DNA of 64,000 nucleotides from Thelonectria olida (lineage: Eukaryota; Ascomycota; Sordariomycetes; Hypocreales; Nectriaceae), in NCBI GenBank assembly GCA_020736575.1, contig JAGPYM010000011.1, forward strand, positions 1,116,001 through 1,180,000, in the 5' to 3' direction. Below the pieces are notes generated by a model. It was not told the origin of the DNA. It was given only the letters and a program-made list of their open reading frames with translations, and searched no databases. Below are positions 1 through 11,529 of this stretch, piece by piece. Made by a program: the position numbers and the translations under genes. Numbering within the stretch: position 1 is the first letter of the stretch; each line of letters opens with the position of its first letter.

Positions 1-3000
1 CGAATCGAGCTAATGGGTTGCTTCAACGAGTTGATGAATCAGAATGATCGCCTCAAAGTATTCATCTCTAGTCGAAAGGACTTTGACATCGTCAACCATT
101 TCGAGTCACACCCAAGAGTAGAGATTCAAGCCACGGATAATCAGGACGACATTGAAAATTTCGTCAAGGAACAACTGTCTCGGGTAAAGCGGTTAGAAAA
201 CATGCCAAATTTGCGGGAAGAGATCTCGAAGACGCTGTTCGAAAAGAGCAAAGGCATGTTTCAATGGGCAGCTCTGCAAGTTCAACGAATTCTCAGAATG
301 AAGTTCTGGGACGAGAAGACTATGGAAGCCTGCCTTGGAACAATGCCAAGCACACTCGAAGGCACGTACAACCAAATTTGGGCCGAGATCCAACGACAAG
401 ACGAGGGTGAGCGGCGTCTAGCTGAACGAGCCATTCGATGGGTGCTATGTGCCCACGAGCCCATGCCAACACCCCGGCTCGCTACAGCCATGATGGTTGA
501 TGCTGATTCGGGTGCGCTTTTTGACGTTGAGCGACAGCCTGGCGAAGAAGAGATCAGCGCCCTTTGTTGCAACTTATTGGCTTTTGACAAGGAGGAAAGA
601 GTATGGCGATTCTGCCATTTATCGGCGATAGAGTACTTTGAGGGCCAACAGTTCACCGAGCTTCGGTCTCATTGGTATCCTGCTATTGTTTCCGTCAAAT
701 ATCTTTTCGCATGCTGTGACAGGGCAGCTGTCGACACACCGCGTCTGAGAAGACTTTGGAGCCTTAATACCGAGCTGAGGGCATATGTCGCAAGATACTG
801 GGCACATCACGTCAGAGCTGTGCAATGGACTGAAAATGCACGACACATACAAATGGGAGTGCTTCTCGAGCAATTCTTGGGATCCTGGCACCACAGCACT
901 GAAGCCTACCAGACATGGGTTGACTTGATGGACTCTTTCGGAATGGTGGATGGTGTGCCCATCCTCGAATTGCAGCCGGCATCCTCGCCAATCTATGGCA
1001 TTGCCGCCCTCGGTCTGACATTGGTCATGAGAAATCGGTACCAAGATCACTCCGAATTCGACCTCAACTCATGCAATGCACGAGGGTATTCCCTTCTCGG
1101 GTTGGCTACTCAGGAAGGCCATGCTGACTTTTGTCACTGGCTCCTGGAAAGGAACGTGGACATAGAGCAAGGAGTCTCTAGTCCACTCCTTCTCGCATGC
1201 AGACGCGGATTTAAGTCTCTCGTTTTGGACTTGCTCAAGGCGGGTGCTGACGTGAACAAGGTGTGTCAAATTGCACCTGGTAGGGTCAGAACACCCCTTT
1301 TCGAAGCTGTCCTATCCGTCAAGGGAGATCTCGACATATTGAGATCCGTGCTGGATAATGGGGCGAACCCCAACTTGAGAGTCGGCAATATCACTGCATT
1401 GGATTTTGCGTTGCAAAAGGGGAGCAAAGGGTCCATTCCACTCCTCAAGCGCTACGGCGCAACCATTGGAGACGCCCACATCGCGTTGGAGGGTGCTATT
1501 GAACATGGGTTGACCGACTGTATCGATGGCTGTCTGGAAGCAGGTGCCGATGTCAATGCATTGCTACCGTCAAGGCGGGAGCAGACCCCGTTGATGGTAG
1601 TTGCAGCAAACGGCCAGGTAGAAGCGGCTAAGATTCTTCTCAAAGCCGGCGCCGATGTCGATCTCGAGTTCATGGGCACAACTGCCTTGACACGGGCTGC
1701 AGAAAGGCTTCAGGTCGACACAATGAGGCTCCTGCTCCAGGCTGGCGCCAACCCAAGAAGCAACAAAGCGATGGAGAGCCTGTGCGAAGCTGCAAGCTCA
1801 TTGGGTGAAATCACGAAGAAGAAGGAGGCCATGACAACGCTCTTCAAGGCTGGGACTGATGTCAACTCGGTCAGAGTTCACTCTACTTTGCCATTGGTCT
1901 GGGCCATTATCCATGACCACGATTGGATGGTTGAGTTCCTGATAGCAGCAGGGGCTGATCCAAACTTGTGCACCCCCGAACAAGGGGACTGCCCTCTTAC
2001 AGCCGTGGTGAAAGCAAAACCGCCGCGTAGCTCAACCAAGTACCTGGATCTTCTTCTGACTGCAGGGCTTGATCCAAACTACCATGATGGATTCTCAAAT
2101 TGCTTGTGCGTAGGGGTGCGAATGGGGTTTGGCAAAGGCCTCCAGAGACTACTAGACTTAGGGGCCAACCCTACCCTAACCTTCACGGAAGGGTGTGGAA
2201 GTGCTCTGGCAACGGCAGCGTTTTATGGTCAAGATCACGCCTGTGAATACTTGCTGCAGCCTAGTTTTGGTGTGAATTCAAACATCAAGTTGCGGGGGTG
2301 GTTTGATAACGCTTTGGTGGCGGCGATTGCCGGGGGTGTTCACTGGGATTCACGACCTCGACTGGAGAGCCATCATCAAGTCTATTACTTCTCAAAGAAA
2401 TGGGGTTGCGTCCAAGCTATCCAAGCGCTCCTCGAGTCAGGCGCCGAGGTGCCTTTCCCGATGAACAAGACGTTGGCCCAATGTTGCTACATGCGGCTTG
2501 AGGGCCACGAGTTCTTCATCAGCGCTATGAAAGGGACTTACAAGCGGAGGAGAGCCATTCATTCGTTTGAATTATCCATCGACTGGGTGCGGATCATGTG
2601 GGAGTTAAAGTCCAACCCAGAACCCAGCCTACCCTTCAACCTCTCGCTCCGGCAATCTAGCTTTCCGGGTCGTCTCCCGTCATGCGCTTGCATCATCATC
2701 AGGCTTACTTCGGCTTCACGACCACACACAAAGATATATGCAGCCTTGTCTGTTTCTCGAGGAAAATGTGACCGGTTCGTGTTTGTGCGGGAAAAGAGAA
2801 GATTTGTGCTATTGCGTGACACTCACTCAGTCCCCGTCTTGCCATCTCAAAGCGCTGAGTTGCCAATCTTGGAAGAAGAGAGTGAAAATTCTGCCCCGAT
2901 CGATTCCCTTGTCGCGGGGTCTAGCACGAACTATGCATGGATTGTGTCTCAACACTGGAGGCTTCTAGTTTCCTTTGGTGTTGTGGTTCTTGCCTGGTTG

Positions 3001-3015
3001 TACTTGACATTATGA
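1..3015 (+). CDS. NACHT-ankyrin NLR-like protein, 5' truncated by the window edge
   Basis: The frame is open from base 1 (codons for R-I-E-L precede the first ATG at 13), so the true start and the Walker A/B motifs lie upstream. The first residues (FISSRKDF) fit the sensor region just after Walker B of a NACHT NTPase. A helical/winged-helix segment follows (LEGTYNQIWAEI, then WRFCHLSAIEYFE near residue 205). From about residue 345 to 830 there are degenerate ankyrin repeats (GYSLLGLATQEGH, TPLMVVAANGQVEAAKILLKAGADV, FLIAAGADPN). The last 25 residues contain a hydrophobic stretch (LLVSFGVVVLAWLYLTL) that looks like a C-terminal membrane anchor. The family senses ligands through its repeats and signals cell death or incompatibility; that role is inferred here. 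No lesion is visible. An intron in the unique tail after residue 850 cannot be excluded. Confidence 0.85.
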   Translation, partial: RIELMGCFNELMNQNDRLKVFISSRKDFDIVNHFESHPRVEIQATDNQDDIENFVKEQLSRVKRLENMPNLREEISKTLFEKSKGMFQWAALQVQRILRMKFWDEKTMEACLGTMPSTLEGTYNQIWAEIQRQDEGERRLAERAIRWVLCAHEPMPTPRLATAMMVDADSGALFDVERQPGEEEISALCCNLLAFDKEERVWRFCHLSAIEYFEGQQFTELRSHWYPAIVSVKYLFACCDRAAVDTPRLRRLWSLNTELRAYVARYWAHHVRAVQWTENARHIQMGVLLEQFLGSWHHSTEAYQTWVDLMDSFGMVDGVPILELQPASSPIYGIAALGLTLVMRNRYQDHSEFDLNSCNARGYSLLGLATQEGHADFCHWLLERNVDIEQGVSSPLLLACRRGFKSLVLDLLKAGADVNKVCQIAPGRVRTPLFEAVLSVKGDLDILRSVLDNGANPNLRVGNITALDFALQKGSKGSIPLLKRYGATIGDAHIALEGAIEHGLTDCIDGCLEAGADVNALLPSRREQTPLMVVAANGQVEAAKILLKAGADVDLEFMGTTALTRAAERLQVDTMRLLLQAGANPRSNKAMESLCEAASSLGEITKKKEAMTTLFKAGTDVNSVRVHSTLPLVWAIIHDHDWMVEFLIAAGADPNLCTPEQGDCPLTAVVKAKPPRSSTKYLDLLLTAGLDPNYHDGFSNCLCVGVRMGFGKGLQRLLDLGANPTLTFTEGCGSALATAAFYGQDHACEYLLQPSFGVNSNIKLRGWFDNALVAAIAGGVHWDSRPRLESHHQVYYFSKKWGCVQAIQALLESGAEVPFPMNKTLAQCCYMRLEGHEFFISAMKGTYKRRRAIHSFELSIDWVRIMWELKSNPEPSLPFNLSLRQSSFPGRLPSCACIIIRLTSASRPHTKIYAALSVSRGKCDRFVFVREKRRFVLLRDTHSVPVLPSQSAELPILEEESENSAPIDSLVAGSSTNYAWIVSQHWRLLVSFGVVVLAWLYLTL

Positions 3016-3160
3016 ATAAAATAAGAGATGATGAGACTGAGACATATGTTAGTTTCGATGTACACGACTGGCTTCCTCGCGGTCCTGGGAGAATGCAGTG
3101 TTACTTAATATCTGCATTGGCATCATATTGTTAAACGAAAAAAAGATATCGATCGAATTC

Positions 3161-4070
3161 TCAATGGAGTTGAAACTCCAACTCATCTAGCACCGGGCCC
3201 TTCGTCCACAGCCTGGCCACTTTACTATTCTTCTTTCCAGTCTGTAGCAACTCTACAGCTTTGCCTTTCATCAGTCCATAAACATAGCACTCTCCAACAA
3301 GCACGGATCCATCTCCCTGTGGCCTCAAAGCCAATGGCACTGGACATCCGTTCACGACACAAACCGCATCCCCAACCCGCGTCTCAGCAGGACAAAAACC
3401 AATAAGTCCCGACCCTGTAACAAACAAACGCCAACCCCTTTGAATCACTCGAGCCCCCGTTAGTTTGGCATAGTAAGGGTCTGGCTCTCTAGCACCTGGT
3501 GGTTCTAGAACTACTTTCCAAACTTGACTCCGGCGGTTTCATAGGCGCTGACTCTGTCTGTGACTAGTGTGCGAAGGTAGGCCTCGAGAATAGATTCGCC
3601 GGTGAGAGGATAAGTATAGTCGCCACAGGACGGGCATTTCCCTCGTTGTTATAGTTGTTCGAAATCCCAGCAATGGCTTTGCTGATTGCCTTCAGGTTGA
3701 GCGCTGCCTCCTCTGTTGGTATCTGGCGCGATATGATCTCGCACCACCGGTCTGCCACGTCATGGATAGTGACTGGTGTGTCCATGTCTTCCACTGCTAT
3801 CTCCTTCAAGCCGAATGTTCGAGTTGAGTTGGACAGTCACGACATCCTTTGGGCCGCCCCAGCAGTACGAAAGGCCGTAGTACTCTGGAGCTTCGTCGAG
3901 GGCGAAAGTCTCCATGATGCAGTCTATCGGTGCATTGTCCTCGTCAGATTCGAGGTTCGTAGGGACGAATCGAAGCAAGCGAATACGATGCTTGCTATCA
4001 CCTCTAGCCAAGCTATCATATTCGATTGTTGTAGATTTCGAGGCCGACGCAGATGTAGAAGAGATGGCTG
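3161..4070 (-). pseudogene. HET-domain (heterokaryon incompatibility) protein relic, core deleted
   Basis: Pieces of one HET protein occur in order on the minus strand. An N-terminal part (about 4050-3760) carries RIRLLRFVP and YYGLSYCWG, the hallmark opening of the HET domain. A middle part (about 3810-3620, IHDVADRWCEII) is followed in another frame by LTGESILEAYLRTLVTDRV (about 3610-3555). A C-terminal part (3448-3161) carries GDAVCVVNGCPVPLALR and VGECYVYGLMKG, the usual HET-protein ending. The central HET core, with the usual W-I-D-A-x-C-I-N-Q-type motif, is absent between the first two parts. Frame changes separate the later pieces and no in-frame ATG precedes the N-terminal part. Introns could explain one junction, not the missing core. 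I read it as a dead incompatibility gene. Confidence 0.7.
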
Positions 4071-4403
4071 AAGGACAAAGTACTAATTACGCGTTTGTTT
4101 GAACCACGGGAGTTCAAGCTCTCCCGAACTCCTTCACAAAAACCACGACATAGTTGCACTGACTGTGGCAAGAGTCTCACCTTTCAGATAGTGAAGGAGG
4201 AAGTTTGGACTGCATCTACACGTATAAACTCGAGCATGCTCTTTTGGTGTTGAACCTTGGTGTCACCAGGGAGAAACACTCTCGTGATATAAGTTCTGCA
4301 GCGCTGCTCCGCCCATTTGTTCGTCGGATGGCGGAGTTTCCCACTGGCTAGCAAAGCGGTCCAGATAGGGTGATGAGCCTTGGTCTCGATGACCAAGTTG
4401 GAG

Positions 4404-5525
4404 CTAATACCCCTTCAAACTCGAAGGCGACACGTTTGGAACCCCTTGCCAGAGTCTCTCAACTTCCTTCCACCCATCCACGTTCACAAACACTCCATTG
4501 TTCTTCATGACATGACGCTTCTGGGCACCATAGCACGATGAAGGAATCGCAATGACGCATGTGTTGAGGCCTTTAAATTGTTGCAACATGCCTTCTATCG
4601 GAACTAAGACTACCTCTCGGACCGCTGCATACACATCTTCTGTGAAAAGGTTGTCCTGGCGGATGGAATGTCCGGGAACGCGCATGTCCCCTTGGAGCGA
4701 GATGTATAGCCTGGTGAGATTGGGGAATATGATGGGTGTTTACTGTATCAGGGTGACAAAGGTTCCATGATCTGATAACAGGGGGTCACGGGCGTTCTGC
4801 TCACGAAACGGGTGAATTTTCCACCGCATCTCAACAGCGGTTATGGACGCAAGCCTTGACGGAATCAGGAGCCGTGGCAAGTTGAGAATTAGCTCTGGGT
4901 TGGAAAGATGGAAAGTATTGGTTGAGTAGAGAATGTTGATACCCTCCAAGTACCTGTACAATGAGTTAGTGACACCCTTGTGTGTACCGCAGAAAGGCAC
5001 CTCACACTTGATGGCATGTAAGCAGCCATCCCATGGCTTTAATATAGCACTCTCCAACGACATATCCCGGACATCTGTCATTGCGGCCAAAGCTGCACTG
5101 GTCAGCCCAAGCCTCTGTCGTGGGGAGTTGCAACAGGGCGTCGAATGGCGTCCACCACCTGTGACGGAGGCAACTGAACCATCGCCACTTCTTGGACTTC
5201 CACTTGTTCATACGGAGGCAGCATCGCGGCCAGGTGTGATGTGGATGGTAGCTGAAGAAGTCGTTCCGCTGGAAGCTGCTGCGGTTGGCATGTGCCGTGG
5301 ACGGGGCCGAAGGGTCCTTTGGGGTATCCGGCGCGTGGTCGTAGTCAAGTTCTACGTGGATGACCTGATCGCCAAACACCAGACGGAGGATCTTGAGGCG
5401 CAGCTCTCTTGGGAGCTTAGTGAAGAGCAGGCTGTGCTTAGGGCCATCTCGTCCAACTGACAAGCAGTCAGGGGCCGTGAACGCTCGGCCGGGAGGAACG
5501 GCATTGGTAGTCGCTGGTCTGCCAT
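4404..5525 (-). pseudogene. DUF7730-domain protein, disrupted by a stop and a probable frameshift
   Basis: The N-terminal half has LPRELRLKILRLVFGDQVIHVELDYDH and the downstream part has LEGINILYSTNTFHLSNPELIL, the layout of the fungal DUF7730 family (function unknown). A good 52-base intron (5005-4954, GTGAGG...TACAG with a CTAAC branch site) joins CHQ to VYLEG in frame. Two lesions are seen. A TAA at 4742-4740 interrupts the frame, with the family-like sequence TPIIFPNLTRLYISLQG continuing in the same frame; CAA there would restore it. Also, the likely start (ATG 5525-5523, then QRLPMPFLPAERSRPLT) is in a different frame from the LPRELR segment, with the switch near 5440-5480. It could still be a gene with unusual splicing, but a decaying copy is simpler. 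Bases 4403-4071 between this gene and the HET relic show only an unrecognised open frame (4396-4184). Confidence 0.6.
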
Positions 5526-5529
5526 GAAT

Positions 5530-7199
5530 GGGTTTTGCTGCGCACCCACTGGACGGCGGAACCTCCTCGTGGTGCCATGTCGATCGGAAAGAAGTAAATA
5601 TGTATCAATATAGCCGCCAGCTTGCGGGAAGGAAAAGTTGGAAATTAAGGATGATGGGTGGTTGCGATCCTGAATACCAGAACGGCCAGGTCTCCTTTGG
5701 ATTTGCATGTTGGGTACAAGCTTGAATCCTTCTGAAGCCTTCAGATAGTTATGTGAATCCCGGGTTTCAGGCGAGTACAGCCGGCGCCTGTGCTGTGTTA
5801 TCCATGCATGTCGGCTGACATGGATGCTCGACGGCGCAATTCAAGATCGAACTGGTTCCTTGGAGTAACAAGAACGTTTATCAGTTGGTTTCTTCATCAG
5901 AAGTTGCTAGTTTATAGCACCTTCACGAAGGAATACTATTACACTACTCTCTTGCGACAGCATCGGCTTCGCTTCGAAGTCTCAGAAATAGTCTCAGCAA
6001 TTCAAAGTGGTGAGTGAGACCAACATCATGCCCTGACCCAAAACTCGCGCCAACTATCACAAGAATTCCACAGATGGCCAACGGTTGGGTGACAGTACTG
6101 ATGGAGCCCCGATTCGATAATAGTGTCGCCGGTGTGTTGGCAAGGTCCAAGCCCAGACGCATGAAGACTGGAAGTGCTCCAAAACAGTCAAAGACTTTCG
6201 ACAAGGGTACGCCAGACAAGCACACCTTCAAGATTACTCAGGACTCATCCGTCTCGCTCGGCCCAACGCGGCGCTACGCAACTTTTGCCCGCATCATCCA
6301 CGGATGTAATTCAGACAAGAGGAAGAACCCGATGAACTGGAAGTATGGAGACACGTACACTAGAAACGAGGACACTTTCGAGGTGACGCCCAAGCACGAC
6401 CGGCCTCCTCTAATCAAGGAGACGTACGGTAAGTGCAAGGGCAAGTACGAACTGATCTTTGGCCATTACACTACCCACGGCAAGCAATCTTTCCACCCCC
6501 TGCGCTTTCGACCACTTGAGATCTAACCCGTTATCCAGGCGCAGGATAGTGTAGTTGGGATTCTAAAGACGCATAAAATTCATACGCGTTAGCCTCACGG
6601 ATTGGCACTTTGAAGACTTCGACGAGCCGATGAGGGCGAGTGGAAGGCGAAGTTTAGGACGCCCGTTTGGTCGACAGCACGATGCTTAGATAACAAGAAG
6701 GCCCAGTTTGGTGCGAAAGGCAGTACGGATGGATGGGGATGGAATGATTAGTCTGCTGTCGAAATTTATCCATGAAGCTTCAGTTTGGTTTTGATTTCTA
6801 TCATGTGCAGATAATTGAGAAGACTTGCGGCTTGGTCTCATTGTTTATACGTACCAAGTACAGTGTGCAAGCAAGTTGTGATGCCGGGATGTGGGTGGAA
6901 GCGATATTGAGAGACCCATTATGTCCCCCACTCGCGTCGTCTATCCTTCGCTTGTCCTGGACATTTAATCTATCTAGACGAGAAGGATCTGTACCTTGTT
7001 TAAGTTTGCATCTGAGATTCGTAGTGCGACATGTAAACTGAAAATGTCCACATGAGTTCCACTCAGACTCCCCCCTGAGCAAGGGGTGATTATCTACGTA
7101 TCACACGAACGGTCAAAGGTGTGCTTCGTGTGCATCAATTAAGTTCTTCTCCATATTTTACCAGTTAAGAAACAAGTGCTACCTTCCCAGAACATCCAT
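5530..7199. other. Mostly non-coding interval
   Basis: No recognisable gene apart from a weak hypothetical reading frame at 6074-6526, listed separately. Other open frames here are short and lack splice or family support. The last 60 bases are probably the 3' UTR of the minus-strand monooxygenase. Confidence 0.5.
6074..6526 (+). CDS. Hypothetical protein, doubtful
   Basis: An ATG-started frame of 150 residues (MANGWVTVL...FRPLEI) lies in an otherwise empty stretch. It is basic and hydrophilic with no signal peptide, membrane segment or motif I recognise. The composition (many K, R, T, Y) is protein-like rather than low complexity, which is the only support. It could be a lineage-specific gene, an exon of a larger model, or chance. 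Confidence 0.2.
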   Translation: MANGWVTVLMEPRFDNSVAGVLARSKPRRMKTGSAPKQSKTFDKGTPDKHTFKITQDSSVSLGPTRRYATFARIIHGCNSDKRKNPMNWKYGDTYTRNEDTFEVTPKHDRPPLIKETYGKCKGKYELIFGHYTTHGKQSFHPLRFRPLEI

Positions 7200-9455
7200 C
7201 TACGCCCTTGGCGCAGGAGTATCGCGGTACGCGGGTGGAAGGAGACCCTCCAGCTCGGCCTTGATCTGCAACGCCAGCGTTCGCGAGTGCCATCGGTGCT
7301 GCTGTGTATAACCACCCATGACCCAGAAGTTCTCGAGGCGCGACTGTCGCTTCCACATGCCGCGGACTTCGCCTTCAGCATCAATGCCCCAGGTAGGGTC
7401 GATGAGTGCGGCGATATCGTGAGGGCCCAGCACGTCTTTGTTGTCGGCTTGCCCACCTCCCAGAATCTCGGCAACGGTATCGCGAGCGTCCTTGTCAAGG
7501 AATCCCGTGCACCAGACAACTGCATCTGTCTCGACGCTGCTGCCGTCGGAGAAGCGCAGGCCAGTCTCGGTGTAGGCGACAGGCTCGACATTGGCCTTGA
7601 CGCCGGCTTTGCCCTCAACGATGAGGTTGGTAGCGCCAGTGTCGACGTAGTGGCCGCCGGCTTTTTCAATGAGGTTGCTCATCAACGCCTGCGTGGGGTC
7701 GGCGCTGTCGAGGACAGGGAAGCCGGCGTCAGCGAGGGCCTTGTAGCGGTCTGGCTCTTGTGAAGCCATAAAGGCAAACAGGTTGCGGCCGAGCTGCGCG
7801 TCGACGCGTGTAGGTAGCGTCAAAAACATTCTGTCACTAGCCTCGAGACCATAGTCGTAAGCTCCCAGACTCATCTTGTCACAGACGTAGTCAAGAGGGA
7901 CAATGTATGTTGGTGATCGCACAACCATGGTCGGCTCAAGGCCAGCAAGGTAGCAGTCGTCAAGGACGTCGAAAGCGGTGTTTGCGGATCCGATAACGTA
8001 GACAGACTGGAGTAAACCATGTTAGAGGTGACTAGACGAGTATTTCATAGTATTTTACTCACCTTGGCGCCCTGCTCCTTCAGCTTGTTGGCACTCTTGT
8101 AGTGCCTAGAGTGAAGGCTGATGCCCTTGTAAAGACCTTCATTCTCCAACTTGGGGATGTAATGCTCCTGCGATCCAATGCCCGTGGCCTGAACGAGGTG
8201 CTTGGAGACAACCGTGAGCTGGCCAGTAGGCGTCTCCAACTTGACAGTCCACTTCTTGGCGGAAGAATCGTACACTGTTGATTGGATCTTGGCAGAGGTG
8301 ATGATGTTCAGGTTGAAAGCCGTCACGTATCGCCGTACCTGCTCGGCCAGCTCATCCTTAGTAAGGAGATGTGGTGTTTGGAGTTCCTTAGCGTAGGCTG
8401 CAGTAGATGATCGAGATTAGCTCCGATACTAGGGGCCGAGTCACGTATGATCAAGGCCACTTACGCATAAAGGGAAGGTCGCAGAAGGATGTTGGGATAT
8501 GGAACTTCATGCAGTCATATCGGAGAGCCCAGTTGTCACCAGGGCGAGCATTGCGCTCAGCCATGAAGCTCTCAACACCGACGGCCTTGAGACGGGCTGC
8601 AAGAGCAACGGCACTACACAAATCAAGCGGTGTTAGAGATATGGTCGAGTCGACCAGAGCAAGGTACCAGTGTTTGACTTACGCATTACCACCGCCGACG
8701 ATGAAAACATCCGTCTCAAGAGTCTCAAGTCCTTCTACAGACTTCCCAGGGCCCTTGAGAAGAGTCTCATCCTCTGGTTGCACATCCAAGCTCTCGAGCT
8801 TGGTGCTAAAGATCCAAATCTTCCATTGGAGGGTATCACTGCCCTCGATCTTGACAGGCCAAAGCAGTATCCTACCACTGCTAGAAGCAGCAGGGGAGCT
8901 GGTTCTGAATGACAAGGAAACATCAATGAATTGCTATTCCCATGACGCATTAGAATCACATCTTCTTCCTCGTTGGTGAAATGGCTCACAAGAACTGGAG
9001 TAGCCGGGATGAACACAGGGGCACCCTCTAGCTTGAAGCCGTCGGTAACACCCCGAAGCTTCGTCGTCTCCAGGAGACTCGCAGCAATGACGCCGGGAGT
9101 ATTGAAGGTGCGCAAGTGATAGGTCAACGCCACCGCATCTTTCCAGTAGGCCTGCTCGGCAAGAAAGAGGCTCTCTAGCTTCGCGGCGTCATCTGCAGCA
9201 AGGGCCGCGTTCAACTGCTCCAGGATAGCGAGAGCCAGTTTAGTGGGCTCTTCCCCGGACATCGAGGCCGCATCTACGGTCCCTGGGGCTTGCAGAGGCA
9301 CTGGCTGCTCGGCCATCATCTCACGCAGGTCCGCCCGAGGAGGGAACTCCTTGTAGCTCGAGAGCCCGTTCGCAGCATCTGTTTCCCCGTGTGTCAGTTT
9401 AATTACGATGGAAACGAGATTGTATTTGCCCGCACTACTTACTGGTGGCAGCCAT
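7200..9455 (-). CDS. Flavin-dependent (NADPH) monooxygenase with N-terminal NTF2/SnoaL-like domain
   Basis: Six exons join in frame: 9455-9443, 9378-8990, 8933-8683, 8613-8465, 8397-8063 and 8006-7200, giving about 647 residues. Introns are GTAAGT/GTGAGC...AG. The first exon encodes only MAAT. Residues about 30-200 look like a SnoaL/NTF2-type domain (LNAALAADDAAKLESLF). An FAD-binding segment follows near residue 212 (DVFIVGGGNAAVALAARL), then DNWALRYDCMKFHIP, QATGIGSQEHYIP and the FMO-like YKGISLHSRHYKSA. A second dinucleotide motif (VYVIGSANTAFDVL) is for NADPH. The C-terminus has DAVVWCTGFLD and FWVMGGYTQQHRWHS. Such enzymes hydroxylate or Baeyer-Villiger oxidise small organic substrates. 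The substrate here is unknown and no biosynthetic partner is adjacent. Confidence 0.9.
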
Positions 9456-11529
9456 GTTTCAATGTTAGACGAGTGGTGAATACTACGCTGCGGAGAGTTG
9501 AGAATACAGTGAGCCAGCCTTTCTCAGATCTGCACAGCCTAGGACTCAAGGATAGATATACTGCACATCAAGTTACCCGTGCAACATTGCTGCGGGGTCC
9601 CGAGTTCGGGTGCCGAAGCAGCCAGCCAGCCATCTTGATCAGGGCCCTTTTCGCTAGTCATTTGACCAACCTGGAGAGGAACAATGAATCTTACGCCAGA
9701 CCTAGAGCAACCGGTGGGAAGCCGCAGCTACCGACGCAAAATCAGACAATACATGTTTCACCCCGTCAACAAGTTTGGGTAGGACGAGGCACTAGACAGG
9801 GGCGGGAGGAGAAATATGAGTCGATAAGAAGGGAAACTAGCAACGCGGGCCCCTTGGAAGTTGGGTCCCGGGTGAGAAAGGGTGTTTGGGCACCATCTCC
9901 TTGGACGCAATTAGAACCACCTAACAACGGGGCGAACCGGCTGCGGCGTAGTCGTGGCCTCGAATCGACCCCATTCTTCAGGCTCCGGGAAGTGGCGCCT
10001 CTCTTCCGCTTCTTGGCCCAGCCACGACTAAACGACCCGTCGTCTTCGTGTCTCGCCTGTCATTAGCGGCTCTCCCCGGGTCATACAGAACCCAGAGACT
10101 GGGTTTGACTTGTTGGTTCGTGAGGTCGGTTCGACTTGTTCCACCGTGACACGAAGTAACTATGTATGCTCACGAACTACTACGTAGTAACAGTGTAAGA
10201 CGAATGCTCCGAGCGAAATACGAATATCCAAAGCTCCGATGGCACCTGCAGCTTAGGACAGGAACAGAGAGAGACGCGAGTCAGGTGCAAAGTCCTCCTG
10301 CCGATCTTTCGCCCTCAAATCCCTGCTCTGGTCGTATGAAAGGTAGGATGGCGTCGTGTTAGTCTCTCCAAGTTCCCACTTGCTGGGGTACATTAACGGT
10401 TGCAAGGATCTGGTCCCCAATACCGGTTGTCCCCGCGTGTCCACATGCGAGGTGAAACAGTTTTGCAAGGGGTTGGGCAAGGTGGGAAGGGAATAACGGG
10501 ACATCAGGGGTTCCAGCTCGTTGACGGCTGGCGTCGTCAGCCCTACTTCGCTAGGCACAGGATGGACGGCAGACGATGGTTTTGAAGTGCCGATGAAAAC
10601 ATGCGATAAATCTTTCCATTTTGGTCTTTGATTGAGAGAACGAACTGCCGCGTGTAGCGGGGTGATAAGATCTTGAAGTCTGGACCTGGGGATAGACTCA
10701 ACAAAGGGGATACTGCTGCCTTACGAAGCCAATGCTTGGCCAATTCGTCACTTGATGAAGATCTCATGCATCTCTGGAAATAAGCGACCCCATTGGACCC
10801 CCGTCCGACGACCATTTCCTTCCGTGGACTTGTTCTCTCTTTTCCCCTCCCTTCACGCGGCCGCCGCTAGTCCAGGCACGGAGGCAACGCCATTGCCCTC
10901 TTGAATCCCTTCATCCATTCCTTCATTCTCGCGAACCGGCTCCGCAGCTGTCAAACCCGGCTCCTGGTATTCGTACCTCGTTACGACTCAAGGAACCACC
11001 AAAGTCCCACAGAACTAGTCTGTTCCCCAGTGGGCTGAGGTGATGATATCCCCGCCGCCAAGAGCGCTACAGCGCCGAATTATGCACAGGTCTTGGAGTG
11101 GTTTTCTTCATCGGAAGGATCTTGTCCCGATTTTTGTGCCTGTTCTAACTTGTTTTTGCTTCCTCGGGACCGAAAGCGGCCTCGAAGATCGAAAAGGATC
11201 GAGCCAATCCTGCCATGTCAAGAGTCGTGCAAGGAAGCCTGTCCTCGTTCGTGTCGTGTGTCAGAAAATCTGCACCGGGAGAGGCTAGGCCAGTCGAGCC
11301 CTTCTCGTTGCTTTTTATTACAATTTAGCTCTTGGTCAATCTTCAGCGTTTTGAGCAAGACGCACACTTCGGTTCGAGTCTCCAGCATGATGCCTCTTGA
11401 CGGATCCTTCGCTCCGTGAACCTCTCTCCCACCGATCCAACGCCACTTGATATATTAAACTAGGGACCTCCCGAACCGTTGGGAACTTGGCCGGCGGATG
11501 GCCCGTTTTTCGTCGTTCCCCTTGGCACA
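9456..11529. other. Intergenic region between divergent genes, no gene seen
   Basis: About 2.1 kb separates the monooxygenase start (9455, minus) from the membrane-protein start (11530, plus). It holds presumed promoters and 5' UTRs of both. Open frames here, including a 258-codon one running out of the monooxygenase first exons, show no family similarity and odd composition. Confidence 0.6.

Noticed and set aside
5790..6017. 75-codon plus-strand frame considered as a small gene
   Set aside because: No signal peptide or conserved pattern, and no plausible splice partner.
9290..10066. 258-codon plus-strand open frame
   Set aside because: It begins antisense to the first monooxygenase exons and runs into the intergenic region; no motif, and the composition (Arg/Pro/Ser scatter) is not protein-like.
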